A stretch of 64,000 nt of DNA from Streptomyces noursei (GCF_016917755.1 NZ_CP070326.1:1054001-1118000); one strand, 5' to 3'; positions 44,821 to 53,629 are shown, counted from the stretch's first letter. Made by a program: numbers and translations. Notes: generated by a model not told the origin, from the letters alone.

Positions 44821-45267
44821 TCACGCCCCCACCGCGGTCCACAGAATCGAACCTTCTTCAGAACCCCGGTGACCCTCGGCAACCCGACCGCATCGCTGAC
44901 CGGCTACCTCGACTTCTGCCGAGACGCCGTACCGTAACGCGCTCCCCTTGTGCACCTGCCCGTCGATCTTGCAGTCGATGTCGTGGCCGTCCGCTCCGTC
45001 CACGAGCCGGATGGTGCGCGCCTTGGTGCCCGCCTTGATCCCGGTGGGGCTGCCTTTGACCTTCAAGGTCTTGATCACGGTTACCGAGTCGCCGTCGGCG
45101 AGGACGTTCCCGACTGCATCCCGGATCACCTTGTCCCCCGTGTCACTGGCGGGTTCAGTGGACGTGCGTGACCACTCGTGCCCGCACTCGGGGCAGATCG
45201 GGAGCGTGCCCATCTCGTAGGTGTACACGCTGGAGCACTCGGGGCACGGCGGCGGATTCTCGGTCAC
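44821..45267 (-). CDS. PhnA/YjdM-like zinc-ribbon protein with altered C-terminus
   Basis: 148 residues from GTG 45267. CPECSSVYTYEMGTLPICPE and CGHEWS form the zinc ribbon, followed by the PhnA domain (VIRDAVGNVLADGDSVTVIK, LKVKGSPTGIKAGTKARTIR, GHDIDCKIDG). Normal YjdM ends soon after with an FG-x-M-x-L-K-S segment at about 113 residues. Here that is replaced by about 47 residues without similarity (from QVHKGSALRYGVS), so the 3' end looks rearranged. The function of the family is unclear. Confidence 0.78.
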   Translation of the reverse strand: MTENPPPCPECSSVYTYEMGTLPICPECGHEWSRTSTEPASDTGDKVIRDAVGNVLADGDSVTVIKTLKVKGSPTGIKAGTKARTIRLVDGADGHDIDCKIDGQVHKGSALRYGVSAEVEVAGQRCGRVAEGHRGSEEGSILWTAVGA

Positions 45268-45302
45268 GGGGACGGTGCATTTGAGGTCGCAGCAAGATTG
45301 TA

Positions 45303-45322
45303 AATTGCAAAAATATGCAATT
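45303..45322. promoter_or_regulatory. ArsR-type operator (AT-rich palindrome)
   Basis: AATTGCA (45303-45309) and TGCAATT (45316-45322) are inverted repeats around AAAATA in otherwise GC-rich DNA, about 105 bases upstream of the ArsR-SulP operon. The local AT content is striking. Probably bound by the ArsR at 45426. Confidence 0.62.
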
Positions 45323-45425
45323 GCCTACATGCTGTAGCGGTCGTGCCCGTAGTAGCCGCGGGCACGGCACTTAAGCAGTGTCCCGCCTACTGGCGGGGCT
45401 GTGTATTGAGTGATCGAGGGTGTTC

Positions 45426-45767
45426 GTGCGGGTCCCGCTGTATCAGGCCAAGGCCGAGTTCTTCCGGATGCTGGGGCATCCGGTGCGCATCCGTGTGCTG
45501 GAGCTGCTGCAGGACGGGCCGATGCCGGTACGAGGTCTGCTCGCAGAGATCGAGGTCGAGCCGGCGGCGCTGTCGCAGCAGTTGGCAGTGCTGCGCCGCT
45601 CGGGCATCGTCACCTCGGCGCGCATGGGCTCCACCGTCGTCTACGAGCTGGCGGGCGGCGACGTCGCGGAGCTGTTGCGGGCGGCGCGGCGGATCCTCAC
45701 CGAGATGCTGGCCGGGCGGAACGAGCTGCTGGCCGAGTTGCGGGAAGCCGAGGTCGGCGCCGAGTGA
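45426..45767 (+). CDS. ArsR/SmtB-family regulator
   Basis: 113 residues from GTG 45426, GAGGG 5 bases upstream. LYQAKAEFFRMLGHPVRIRV, LELLQDGPMPVRGLLAEIEV, ALSQQLAVLRRSGIVTSARM and GSTVVYELAGGDVAELL give a complete winged helix. No CxC metal motif is present, so it probably does not sense arsenic-type metals. It closely resembles the ArsR at 59988-60350 and is coupled to SulP by overlapping GTGA. M. tuberculosis Rv0081-type ArsR proteins belong to the hypoxia network. Confidence 0.9.
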   Translation: MRVPLYQAKAEFFRMLGHPVRIRVLELLQDGPMPVRGLLAEIEVEPAALSQQLAVLRRSGIVTSARMGSTVVYELAGGDVAELLRAARRILTEMLAGRNELLAELREAEVGAE

Positions 45768-47902
45768 GCACTCCACTGCTGGGCCGGGCCTGGGGCTCGG
45801 TCCGTGCTCTGCTGCCTGGTCGCGCTGGTCTGGTGGCGATGGGCCGTAATCCGCGGCGGGATCTGCTGGCTGGGCTGACCGTGGCCATCGTGGCCCTGCC
45901 CCTTGCGCTGGGTTTCGGTGTCTCCTCGGGGCTGGGGGCGGAGGCCGGGCTGGCGACCGCGGTGGTAGCGGGCGCACTGGCCGCGCTTTTCGGTGGTTCG
46001 AACCTGCAGGTGTCCGGGCCGACCGGGGCGATGACAGTGGTCCTCGTCCCGATCGTCGCGCAGTACGGGCCGGGTGGGGTGCTCACCGTCGGGCTGATCG
46101 CCGGGCTGATGTTGATCGCCCTTGCCGTGGCGCGGGCCGGTCGGTATATGCAGTACGTGCCCGCCCCGGTGGTGGAGGGCTTCACGCTCGGTATCGCCTG
46201 CGTGATCGGGCTGCAGCAGGTACCAGGCGCGCTGGGCGTGGCCAAGCCGGAGGGTGACAAGGTCCTGGTGGTGACCTGGCGCGCGGTCGAGGAGTTTGTA
46301 CGGCACCCCAACTGGACAGCCGTCGGACTTGCGCTCGCCGTGGCCGCGCTCATGCTGGCCGGCGCCCGATGGCGGCCGGCCGTCCCCTTCTCGATCGTCG
46401 CGGTGATCGCTGCGACTCTCGCCGCACAGCTCTTCCACCTGAACGCCGCCAGGCCGATCGGTGACCTTCCGGCCGGCCTGCCCACACCGTCGCTGTCCTT
46501 CCTCGACCCGGGCGCGCTCGGCTCCCTGCTCGCCCCGGCGGTGGCGGTGGCGGCGCTGGCCGCGTTGGAGTCGCTGCTGTCGGCGTCGGTGGCGGACGGC
46601 ATGACCGTCGGCCAGAAGCACGATCCGGACAGGGAACTGTTCGGGCAGGGCCTGGCAAACCTCGCCGCCCCGCTGTTCGGCGGCGTCCCGGCCACCGGCG
46701 CGATCGCCCGTACTGCCGTCAATGTGCGCACAGGTGCGGGCTCGCGGCTCGCTGCCCTGACCCACGCGGCCGTGCTTGCCGTGATCGTCTTCGCGGCTGC
46801 GCCGCTGGTCTCCCGGATCCCGCTGGCTGCGCTGGCCGGTGTACTGCTGGCGACCGCGGTCCGCATGGTCGAGGTCGGATCACTGCGGGCGATAGCGCGG
46901 GCGACCCGCTCGGACGCCGTCGTCCTGGTGCTGACCGCGGTGGCCACCCTCGCACTGGATCTGGTGTATGCGGTCGTCATCGGCCTGGTAGTGGCGGGCG
47001 CGCTGGCACTGCGGGCGGTGGCCAAGCAGGCGCGGATGGAACAGGTCTCCTTCGCACCGCACCTGCCGGGCGAAGACCGCGAGGAGGAACACGCCCTGCT
47101 GGCCGAGCACATCGTCGCCTACCGGATCGACGGGCCGCTGTTCTTCGCCGGCGCGCACCGCTTCCTGCTGGAACTGGCCGAGGTCGCCGACGTCCGCGTG
47201 GTAATCCTGCGCATGTCGCGGGTGGCGACCATCGATGCCACGGGGGCGCTCGTCCTCAAGGACGCCGTGGAGAACCTGAACCGGCGCGGCATCGTCGTGA
47301 TGACGTCGGGCATACGGCCCGGACAGCGGCAAGTCCTCAGCTCCGTAGGCGCGTTGGACCTGCTGCGCCACGAGGGCCGGGGTCCTCCCGATCCCCGTCC
47401 AGAAGACCGCCCCCGCCCCCGTGATCACCGAGGAGTCCCCCCGATGACCACCCCGCCCACCTCCGCGCGCCGCATGGTCGACATCTCCGGCGAGGAAGCC
47501 CTGTACCTGCTCGGAGGCGCCTCACTGGGCCGGTTGGTGTACGAGCAGCGGGAAGCGATCGCCATTCGCCCGGCCTCACATGTCCTGGAGTACGGGCGAC
47601 TTATCGTCCGTACTCCCGTTCCCTCGGCGGCCCTCTCCGCCCGGGTCGCCGTCACGTACCACGCCGATCAGATCAACCCGACAACGGGCACCGGCTGGGC
47701 GGTGACCGCATCCGGTCTCGCCGAGGCCGTCACCGACGAGGGCGAGGCTGCCCACTACCGGCGCACCCTGTCCGGCTGGGCCCACGGCCCGCACGACGCA
47801 CTGCTGCGCATCCACCCGCAGACCGTCGCCGGCTACCGCTTCGCTCATGCCGCTGGCTCCGGCGGGGCGCCGCGCGGCGCGGGGAGGCCCGCGTCTCGGT
47901 GA
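45764..47902 (+). CDS. SulP-family anion transporter fused to PNPOx-like domain
   Basis: 712 residues from GTG 45764. Ten or more helices carry the SulP signature (NPRRDLLAGLTVAIVALPLA, GGSNLQVSGPTGAMTVVLVP), and a STAS domain follows (RVVILRMSRVATIDATGALV). In frame after it, without a stop, comes a PNPOx-like split barrel from Met561: ISGEEALYLLGGASLGRLVY, AIAIRPASHVLEYGRLIVRT and RVAVTYHADQI. A GAGGAG site precedes Met561, so a separate product is possible. SulP proteins move sulfate or bicarbonate with STAS as a regulator; the added flavin-like domain is unusual. Homologous to Rv1739c. Confidence 0.84.
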   Translation: MSTPLLGRAWGSVRALLPGRAGLVAMGRNPRRDLLAGLTVAIVALPLALGFGVSSGLGAEAGLATAVVAGALAALFGGSNLQVSGPTGAMTVVLVPIVAQYGPGGVLTVGLIAGLMLIALAVARAGRYMQYVPAPVVEGFTLGIACVIGLQQVPGALGVAKPEGDKVLVVTWRAVEEFVRHPNWTAVGLALAVAALMLAGARWRPAVPFSIVAVIAATLAAQLFHLNAARPIGDLPAGLPTPSLSFLDPGALGSLLAPAVAVAALAALESLLSASVADGMTVGQKHDPDRELFGQGLANLAAPLFGGVPATGAIARTAVNVRTGAGSRLAALTHAAVLAVIVFAAAPLVSRIPLAALAGVLLATAVRMVEVGSLRAIARATRSDAVVLVLTAVATLALDLVYAVVIGLVVAGALALRAVAKQARMEQVSFAPHLPGEDREEEHALLAEHIVAYRIDGPLFFAGAHRFLLELAEVADVRVVILRMSRVATIDATGALVLKDAVENLNRRGIVVMTSGIRPGQRQVLSSVGALDLLRHEGRGPPDPRPEDRPRPRDHRGVPPMTTPPTSARRMVDISGEEALYLLGGASLGRLVYEQREAIAIRPASHVLEYGRLIVRTPVPSAALSARVAVTYHADQINPTTGTGWAVTASGLAEAVTDEGEAAHYRRTLSGWAHGPHDALLRIHPQTVAGYRFAHAAGSGGAPRGAGRPASR

Positions 47903-48183
47903 TCAGCCAGCCCGTCGCCGTGCCGTTCCGCTGTGTGCTCGTCGCGCCGAACGAGCCTGCCTCGGTCCGACTGGCCCGTGAAACCGCTGAGATGACATAT
48001 ACGGGCTGGGGTATCAATCCCAGACATCCCGTCCTGGGGCCCGCCCTCCTTGTCCTGAGCGAACTGGTCTCCAACAGCGTCCGGCACGCGGCCACGGACT
48101 CACCTCAGATCACCGTCACCTACGCGGCAAGCACGAGCGTATGGATCACGTGCCGTTGTGACCTGGCCTCATCGACCCCGTAG
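47899..48183 (+). CDS. Anti-sigma-type HATPase protein, truncated
   Basis: 94 residues from GTG 47899, overlapping the SulP stop. It starts like RsbW/Streptomyces regulatory kinases: VAPNEPASVRLARETAEMTY, then N-box LLVLSELVSNSVRHAATDSP. The protein ends before the G1/G2 boxes needed to close the ATP site, so it is probably a truncated, inactive kinase. Context with SulP and a STAS protein suggests a partner-switch remnant. Compare the complete paralogue at 59503. Confidence 0.68.
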   Translation: MISQPVAVPFRCVLVAPNEPASVRLARETAEMTYTGWGINPRHPVLGPALLVLSELVSNSVRHAATDSPQITVTYAASTSVWITCRCDLASSTP

Positions 48184-48206
48184 AGAAGAAGACGTGGAGA
48201 GACACC

Positions 48207-48602
48207 ATGACGATCCAATGGCGCTACACCACCCACGATCACATGGGAATCCTGTCACTGGTCGGTCGTCTCGACCGTGAGGACACCAGCCGGTTCGGCG
48301 GAGCGGTCGCCTGGGCGCTCGCGCGGGGAAGAGGTCCGGTGATCCTTGACCTGACCGCGCTGGAGGGGTGGACGCCGGCGGGGCAGGCCGCAATCGACGA
48401 GGCCGCCCGACAACTGGCCACGCACGGCAGGACGTTGGAACTCGCCGCGATTCCCGCGGACGGCTCCCTCGTCCCCGATGACACATGCCCGCCCCTGCCG
48501 GTGCATCACGACCTGAAGAGTGCTGTGGCTGCCCACTCCACTGCGGGGGCGCCGGGGGTGCGCCAGCAGTGGTGCACCGCCAGCTGGCCGACGATGTCCT
48601 GA
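48207..48602 (+). CDS. STAS-domain protein (anti-sigma antagonist-like)
   Basis: 131 residues from ATG 48207 with GGAGAG upstream. One STAS fold: MGILSLVGRLDREDTSRFGG, VAWALARGRGPVILDLTALE, GWTPAGQAAIDEAARQLATH. In classic antagonists a phosphorylatable Ser precedes the helix (DSxGl); here the position reads WTPAGQ, so Thr may serve or regulation may be lost. It follows the truncated HATPase protein by 24 bases, suggesting one operon from arsR. Confidence 0.78.
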   Translation: MTIQWRYTTHDHMGILSLVGRLDREDTSRFGGAVAWALARGRGPVILDLTALEGWTPAGQAAIDEAARQLATHGRTLELAAIPADGSLVPDDTCPPLPVHHDLKSAVAAHSTAGAPGVRQQWCTASWPTMS

Positions 48603-48632
48603 TCAGCCCATGCTGGCCTGCGGGGCCGTAGG

Positions 48633-49025
48633 CTACCCGGGTAGGGGGCCGAGCCTGGCGGCGACGCGGTCGCGCAAGAGCAGGTACTCGTTCCAGCGGC
48701 GAGGCAGCGGGCCGACGGGCCGTTTGGCAATGCGGGCGCCGGTGACGGACCGACCGTCAGTGAACTGCTCCAAGGTGAGGTCGAGTTCGATGCCGCTGGG
48801 CAGGCGCTTCCACCAGTGGTAGCCCGCCGGCTCTCCAGCGTGGTGCACGTCGCCGAACATGAGGTCGCCGCCGAAGGGGTCATGGACGACGAGAGCGGCG
48901 ATGTCGCATTGCCCCCAGGCGGGGTTGCCCGGCTGCCAGTTGGCGACATCATCGGGTGAGGACCGACATTCACGCACGTCCGCAGCACGCGGCTCTACCG
49001 AACGCAACCAGATGCCCGGCAGCAA
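48633..49025 (-). CDS. YunG-like protein
   Basis: 130 residues, minus strand. NPAWGQCDIAALVVHDPFGG, DLMFGDVHHAGEPAGYHWWK and RLPSGIELDLTLEQFTDG match the YunG-type family. The conserved Cys (GQC) and His (YHWW) with Asp in DLT suggest a papain-like catalytic triad, but no activity is proven. It converges on the STAS gene. The start at 49025 lacks a strong ribosome site; a later start would remove only the unconserved tail. Confidence 0.6.
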   Translation of the reverse strand: MLPGIWLRSVEPRAADVRECRSSPDDVANWQPGNPAWGQCDIAALVVHDPFGGDLMFGDVHHAGEPAGYHWWKRLPSGIELDLTLEQFTDGRSVTGARIAKRPVGPLPRRWNEYLLLRDRVAARLGPLPG

Positions 49026-49089
49026 CTCGGGAGCAGGTCACTGCCGGGCATGGCCTCCTCTCCTTCTCCCCACGGAAAAGAGGAGGTTC

Positions 49090-49332
49090 TCAGCCCTGGG
49101 GAGCGAGAGTGTCCAGGGCGGTGTCGAGGTCGGGGCACATGCTCAGCGGGATGGCCTCGGTGGCGGTGAGTACGGCCGTGGGCAGGTCCCGTACGCCGCA
49201 CAGGGCGAGCGGTTGTTCCTGGGTGCCGAGGCGGAAAGCGGCGTCGAGTACGGCGGCTTCGCCGCCGAGGTGGCCAGTCAGCGTCAGGATCGTCACGTCG
49301 CGGCGGGTGGCGTACTGCCAGTCCAGGCTCAT
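49090..49332 (-). CDS. STAS-like short protein
   Basis: 80 residues from ATG 49332, overlapping the zinc-ribbon gene stop (ATGA). MSLDWQYATRRDVTILTLTG, HLGGEAAVLDAAFRLGTQEQ then LALCGVRDLPTAVLTATEAI. The first 50 residues resemble a STAS strand-helix pattern related to the protein at 48207, but the fold is short and incomplete. Its role is unknown; co-translation with the zinc ribbon suggests they act together. Confidence 0.55.
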   Translation of the reverse strand: MSLDWQYATRRDVTILTLTGHLGGEAAVLDAAFRLGTQEQPLALCGVRDLPTAVLTATEAIPLSMCPDLDTALDTLAPQG

Positions 49333-49529
49333 GCCCGCGCCTGACGGTTCGGTGAGGTGGCGGAGACGGCCCCGCGGCCGCCCCGGGTGAGGTGCAGCCG
49401 GATCAGTCGTTCGTGTCCGCAGTCGGGGCAGTGGTCGTGCGCGGTCAGGGCGGTGGGGTGGCAGGTCAGGCTGCAGGCGGGGCATTTGAGGCGAGTGGCG
49501 CCCGCGCCGCGCAGGGGTGCGATCCGCAC
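49329..49529 (-). CDS. Small zinc-ribbon protein
   Basis: 66 residues from GTG 49529 with GGAGGGA 5 bases upstream. LKCPACSLTCHPTALTAHDH CPDCGHE-type sequence has two CxxC pairs (CPAC and CPDC) and an intervening Cys/His, typical of a rubredoxin-like zinc ribbon. It shares a divergent promoter containing an ArsR-type palindrome (49556-49571) with the arsR at 49696. The role is unknown. Confidence 0.65.
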   Translation of the reverse strand: MRIAPLRGAGATRLKCPACSLTCHPTALTAHDHCPDCGHERLIRLHLTRGGRGAVSATSPNRQARA

Positions 49530-49555
49530 GAATCTCCCTCCGAAGACTTCTAGAG

Positions 49556-49571
49556 TTGCTAACTTTAGCAA
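49556..49571. promoter_or_regulatory. ArsR-type operator palindrome
   Basis: TTGCTAA-CT-TTAGCAA is a perfect inverted repeat between the minus-strand zinc-ribbon gene (27 bases from its start) and the ArsR of the Hyf-like cluster. AT-rich in a GC-rich setting; analogous to the site at 45303. Confidence 0.62.
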
Positions 49572-49695
49572 TTCACGAGGCCGTGCCCCTGGGCAAGCTG
49601 GGCGAGGATGGCCGCATGACGTTGACGAATGGGTGGACGCGATGCGTGGAAGAGCGGTCACTGTGGCCGTCGAGGGCTGGCAGGAGGCCGGTCCG

Positions 49696-50055
49696 GTGAG
49701 CGCGCCGCTGTATCAGCTCAAAGCGGAGTTCTTCAAGACTCTGGGGCACCCGGTGCGGATTCGGGCGCTGGAGCTGCTGAGCGAGCGTGAGCATGCGGTC
49801 TCGGAGATGCTGACGCAGATGGATGTGGAGCCGGCGTTTCTGTCCCAGCAGCTCGCGCTTCTTAGGCGCGCCAATCTGGTCGTGACCCGCAAGGAGGGGT
49901 CGACCGTTTATTACTCGTTGACCAGTCCTCATGTGGCGGAGCTGCTGAAGGTGGCGCGCACCATCTTGACCGGGGTGCTGACCGGGCAGGCCGAGCTGCT
50001 GGCGGACCTGCGAGCCGCGACCGCGGAGGGCAAGCCTGGGCGCGCACCGTCGTAG
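49696..50055 (+). CDS. ArsR-family regulator (Rv0081-like) leading the Hyf-like operon
   Basis: 119 residues from GTG 49696, GGAGG 8 bases upstream. LYQLKAEFFKTLGHPVRIRA, LELLSEREHAVSEMLTQMDV, EPAFLSQQLALLRRANLVVT and GSTVYYSLTSPHVAELLKVA form the winged helix; no CxC metal site is visible. M. tuberculosis Rv0081, also ArsR-type, heads the Rv0082-Rv0087 cluster in the same order as here and is a hub of the hypoxia network. The operon genes follow 111 bases downstream. Confidence 0.9.
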   Translation: MSAPLYQLKAEFFKTLGHPVRIRALELLSEREHAVSEMLTQMDVEPAFLSQQLALLRRANLVVTRKEGSTVYYSLTSPHVAELLKVARTILTGVLTGQAELLADLRAATAEGKPGRAPS

Positions 50056-50166
50056 CCCCTCAAACGGCGGCCGTCCCCGGCGCAACCCTGCGCTCTGGTG
50101 GCAGCAAGGGGGCGGCCGCTTCGCGCTTGGTGAGGCACTGGAATCGCTGACGTGTAGGAGTCTGTG

Positions 50167-50649
50167 ATGAGCCTGCTGCGCAAGATCCGTGATACCGGGC
50201 GGGTGGCGGAGCCCGCTCCGCCACGACCCCAGGCCGCACCTCCACCCGCGGCCAGGGATCTGGGTGGCTCCGCGCAGGTGCGCTGTGTGGACGCGGGCTC
50301 GTGCAACGGCTGCGAGATCGAGATCGCGGCGGCCTTCGGGCCGGTGTACGACGCTGAGCGGTATGGCGCCCGGATGGTGGCCTCTCCTCGGCACGCGGAT
50401 GTGGCGCTGGTGACGGGCCCGGTGACGCGGAACATGGCCGAGCCGCTGCGCCGCACGACTGCCGCGATGCCCGAGCCCCGGGTGGTGGTGGCGGTGGGGG
50501 ACTGCGCCGTCAACTGCGGTGAGTTCGCCGGGGCGTATGGGGTCGAGGGGGCGGTCGGCGATGTGGTGCCGGTGGATCTGGAAGTGCGCGGATGCCCGCC
50601 GCGCCCTGAGGAGATCGTTGCGGCGCTGCGCACCGTGACCGGCCGGTGA
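50167..50649 (+). CDS. NuoB/HycG-like 4Fe-4S subunit
   Basis: 160 residues from ATG 50167, AGGAG 6 bases upstream. CVDAGSCNGCEIEIAAAFGP, ALVTGPVTRNMAEPL, GDCAVNCGEF and EVRGCPPRPEEIVAAL supply the four Cys for an N2-type 4Fe-4S cluster in the electron-transfer subunit of Complex I and group 4 hydrogenases. It equals Rv0082 in position. The next gene overlaps by four bases (GTGA), and the downstream genes follow with overlaps or very short gaps, so the cluster is one operon. Confidence 0.9.
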   Translation: MSLLRKIRDTGRVAEPAPPRPQAAPPPAARDLGGSAQVRCVDAGSCNGCEIEIAAAFGPVYDAERYGARMVASPRHADVALVTGPVTRNMAEPLRRTTAAMPEPRVVVAVGDCAVNCGEFAGAYGVEGAVGDVVPVDLEVRGCPPRPEEIVAALRTVTGR

Positions 50650-52679
50650 ACGTGATCGGGCCCGCGCTCGGTGCGGCATCCGCGCTGGCCGGTGCGGGCG
50701 TCGCGGCCGGCATGCTGGTACCGGCATGGGGGCGGTCAGCGGCGGTGGGAGCCTGCACGGCGGGGACGGGGGGCGCCGGACTCGTCGCGGGTGTCGCGGC
50801 GCTGGGCGGTGCGCGGTGGTCGATCGGCCTTCCGGGGTTGCTGCCGCTGGCCGGAGTGCGGCTGGCCGTGGACCCGTTGTCGGGGCTGTTCATGGCGGTA
50901 GCCGGCGCGGTAGCCGCCGCCGTTGCTGTGTACGGGATCGGGTACACGGGGCGGGGTGCGCACGGTGCCTCGTCGCGCGGGGCGCAGGCCGTACTCCCGC
51001 TCTTCGCCCTGACGCTGGTGCTGGTCCCGGCGGCGGCCTCGGTCTCCACGTTCCTGGTGCTGTGGGAGGTCATGGCGCTGGCTTCGCTGCTGCTGGTGCT
51101 GTCTGAACACCGGGAGCGGGCCGAGGTACGGCGCGCCGGGCTCTGGTACGCGGTGATGACGCACCTGGGGCTAGTGCTGCTGCTGGCGGGGCTGGCATTG
51201 TTCGCCGCGCGGGCCGGGGGTCAGAGTTTTGCCGCGCTGCGGGCCGGAGCGGCCGGGATGTCGGCGTGGATTCGCGCGGTCGTGTTCGTGACGGTGGCGG
51301 CGGGGTTCGCCTCGAAGGCGGGCGGGGTCCCGCTGCACGCCTGGCTGCCGCGCGCACACCCCGAAGCCCCCAGCCACGTCTCGGCGTTGATGAGCGCAGC
51401 CATGGTCAACCTCGGGATCTACGGGATCGTGCGAGTGGGCTTCGATCTGCTGGGTGGGGGCCCGATGTGGTGGTGGCTGGGGCTGATCGCGGTCGGCGCG
51501 GTGTCGGCGGTGTACGGGATCTTGCAGGCGGCGATGGCTTCGGACCTCAAGCGGCTGCTGGCGTATTCGACGAGCGAGAATATGGGACTCGTCCTGGTCG
51601 GGGTGGGAGCGGCCGGGCTGTTCGCGGCATCCGGCAACGGACCGCTGGCCGCGCTCGCGCTGGTGGCTGCGCTGCTGCATATGATCAACCACGCGGCGTT
51701 CAAGGCGCTGTTGTTCTGCGCGGCCGGGTCGGTGCTGCGGGCCACGGGGCTGCGGGACCTGGACCGGCTGGGGGGCCTGCGGCAGCGTATGCCGGTGACG
51801 GCCGGGCTGTTCGCGCTGGGGGCGCTGGGGGCGGTGGCGCTGCCGCCGGGGAACGGGTTCATCAGTGAGTGGCTGCTGTTGCAGTCGTTGATCCACGGTC
51901 TGGTGGTGCCGGGGGTGGCCACGGCGATCGTGCTGCCGCTGGCAGTCGCGGTGATCGCGCTGTCGGCCGGGCTGGCGGCAGCGGTGTTCGTCAAGGCACT
52001 GGGGGTGGGATTCTCCGCCCGGCCGCGCAGCAAGCAGGCGGAGCGGGCGGCGGAGAGTCCACCGGCGATGCTTGCGGGGATGGGGTTGCTTGCCGCCTGT
52101 TGCGCGGGACTGGCCCTGGTTCCGGGGGTGTTGGGGAGCGGGTTGGACCGGGCTGCCTCGGCGGCCGGTCTGACGGGCGCCAAGGCGCTGTCCGGCGGTG
52201 GGCTCCAGGTGCGGTTGCAACAGGTGCCGGCCTCGCTGGCGCCGCTGTGGGTGGTCATCGCGCTGACTGCGGCGCTGGCGGTGGCAGCGGGGCTGCCCCG
52301 CCTGATCGGGCGTCGCCGCAGGCGGCGGAAGAATGCCCGGCTGTGGGACTGCGGAGGGGGCGCACCCACCCCGCGCATGGCCTATACGGCCACCTCGTTC
52401 GCCGAGCCCCTGCAGCGGGTCTTCGACGATGTGCTGGCTCCGGAGCAGGACGTGAACGTCACCCCCGTACGCGAATCCGCCTACCTGGTGGAGCGGGTGC
52501 GCTACCAGCGGCGGGTGCCCGACCGGATCGAACACCGCTTGTATGAGCCGATGTTGGCCGCGTTGGCGCGCTTGGGTGGGGCGGCGCGGCGGCTGGCGGG
52601 CGGCAGCGTGCATCTCTATCTCGGCTATGGCTTCTTCGGCTTGGTCGCCCTGTTGCTGGTGTTGGCGGTGGGCTGGTGA
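50646..52679 (+). CDS. Hyf/Hyc-type proton-pumping subunit (NuoL/M-like)
   Basis: 677 residues from GTG 50646. It contains the Mrp/NuoL domain with FASKAGGVPLHAWLPRAHPE, APSHVSALMSAAMVNLGIYG and LLAYSTSENMGLVLVG; the Lys (SKAGGVPLH) is the conserved proton-channel residue. About 14-16 helices. A soluble tail (ARLWDCGGGAPTPRMAYTAT, RYQRRVPDRIEHRLYEP) is typical of HyfB/HycC. It should move protons across the membrane. Homologue of Rv0083. Confidence 0.9.
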   Translation: MNVIGPALGAASALAGAGVAAGMLVPAWGRSAAVGACTAGTGGAGLVAGVAALGGARWSIGLPGLLPLAGVRLAVDPLSGLFMAVAGAVAAAVAVYGIGYTGRGAHGASSRGAQAVLPLFALTLVLVPAAASVSTFLVLWEVMALASLLLVLSEHRERAEVRRAGLWYAVMTHLGLVLLLAGLALFAARAGGQSFAALRAGAAGMSAWIRAVVFVTVAAGFASKAGGVPLHAWLPRAHPEAPSHVSALMSAAMVNLGIYGIVRVGFDLLGGGPMWWWLGLIAVGAVSAVYGILQAAMASDLKRLLAYSTSENMGLVLVGVGAAGLFAASGNGPLAALALVAALLHMINHAAFKALLFCAAGSVLRATGLRDLDRLGGLRQRMPVTAGLFALGALGAVALPPGNGFISEWLLLQSLIHGLVVPGVATAIVLPLAVAVIALSAGLAAAVFVKALGVGFSARPRSKQAERAAESPPAMLAGMGLLAACCAGLALVPGVLGSGLDRAASAAGLTGAKALSGGGLQVRLQQVPASLAPLWVVIALTAALAVAAGLPRLIGRRRRRRKNARLWDCGGGAPTPRMAYTATSFAEPLQRVFDDVLAPEQDVNVTPVRESAYLVERVRYQRRVPDRIEHRLYEPMLAALARLGGAARRLAGGSVHLYLGYGFFGLVALLLVLAVGW

Positions 52680-53629
52680 GCGGGACCGGATTGACTGCGG
52701 TGGCCGCGCAGATCGTCGTGGTCATCAGCGGTGCTCCGTTGTTGGCGGGATGGATGCGGCAGGTGCGGGCGAGGATGGAGGGCCGGGCGGGCGCCGGGGT
52801 CCTGCAGCCATGGCGCGATACGCGCAAGCTGCTGCGCAAGGAGCCCATCACCCCCATCGGCACCGGCCCTGCCTTCCGTACCGCTCCTGCGCTGCTGGTC
52901 GCCACCACGGCCGTAGTGGCTGCGCTGGTGCCGCTGCTGTCCACCACCACACCCGTCAGCGCCCACGCGGACTTGATCCTGGTCGTGGCGCTGCTGGCGC
53001 TGGGCACCGTGGCACTCGCACTGGCGGGGCTGGATTCGGGCACGGCGTTCGGCGGGATGGGCGCGTCCCGGGAGATGACGGTGGCCGCGCTGGTCGAACC
53101 GACCATCCTGGTGGCGGTGTTCGCGTTCTCGATACCGGCCGGGTCGACGAATCTTGCCGCGATCGTGGCCGGCGCGGTCCGTGAGCCGTCCCGGCTGGCC
53201 TCGCCCGCCGGGCTGCTGGCCACCGCGGCGCTGGCGGTGGCGGTGCTGGCGGAGACCGGCCGGATCCCGGTGGACAATCCCGCAACCCACCTGGAGCTGA
53301 CGATGGTCCACGAAGCCATGGTGCTGGAGTACTCAGGTCCCGACCTCGCGCTGGTCGAACTGGGCGCGCAGATGCGGCTGACGGTCCTGCTGGGTCTGCT
53401 GGCCTCGCTGTTCGCACCGTGGGGCATCGCCACCGACGCCTCATGGCCGGCGCTGGCGGTGGCGCTGGCGGCGTTCGTCGTGAAGGTCGCGGTCCTGGGG
53501 GCCGTGTTGGCGGCGGCCGAGGTGTTCTGGGCCAAGGTGAGGCTGTTCAGGGTGCCGGAGCTGCTGGCCGGGTCCTTCCTGCTGGCGCTGCTCGCGGTCA
53601 CCTCCTCGTACTTCCTGAGCGGTGAATGA
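52676..53629 (+). CDS. NuoH/HycD-like membrane subunit
   Basis: 317 residues from GTG 52676. The NuoH family is shown by LLAGWMRQVRARMEGRAGAG (quinone-site loop), LRKEPITPIG, TGRIPVDNPATHLELTMVHE and AMVLEYSGPDLALVE. Eight hydrophobic spans. In Complex I this subunit joins the membrane arm to the peripheral arm. Homologue of Rv0084 (HycD). Overlaps the preceding gene by four bases. Confidence 0.9.
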   Translation: MSGTGLTAVAAQIVVVISGAPLLAGWMRQVRARMEGRAGAGVLQPWRDTRKLLRKEPITPIGTGPAFRTAPALLVATTAVVAALVPLLSTTTPVSAHADLILVVALLALGTVALALAGLDSGTAFGGMGASREMTVAALVEPTILVAVFAFSIPAGSTNLAAIVAGAVREPSRLASPAGLLATAALAVAVLAETGRIPVDNPATHLELTMVHEAMVLEYSGPDLALVELGAQMRLTVLLGLLASLFAPWGIATDASWPALAVALAAFVVKVAVLGAVLAAAEVFWAKVRLFRVPELLAGSFLLALLAVTSSYFLSGE

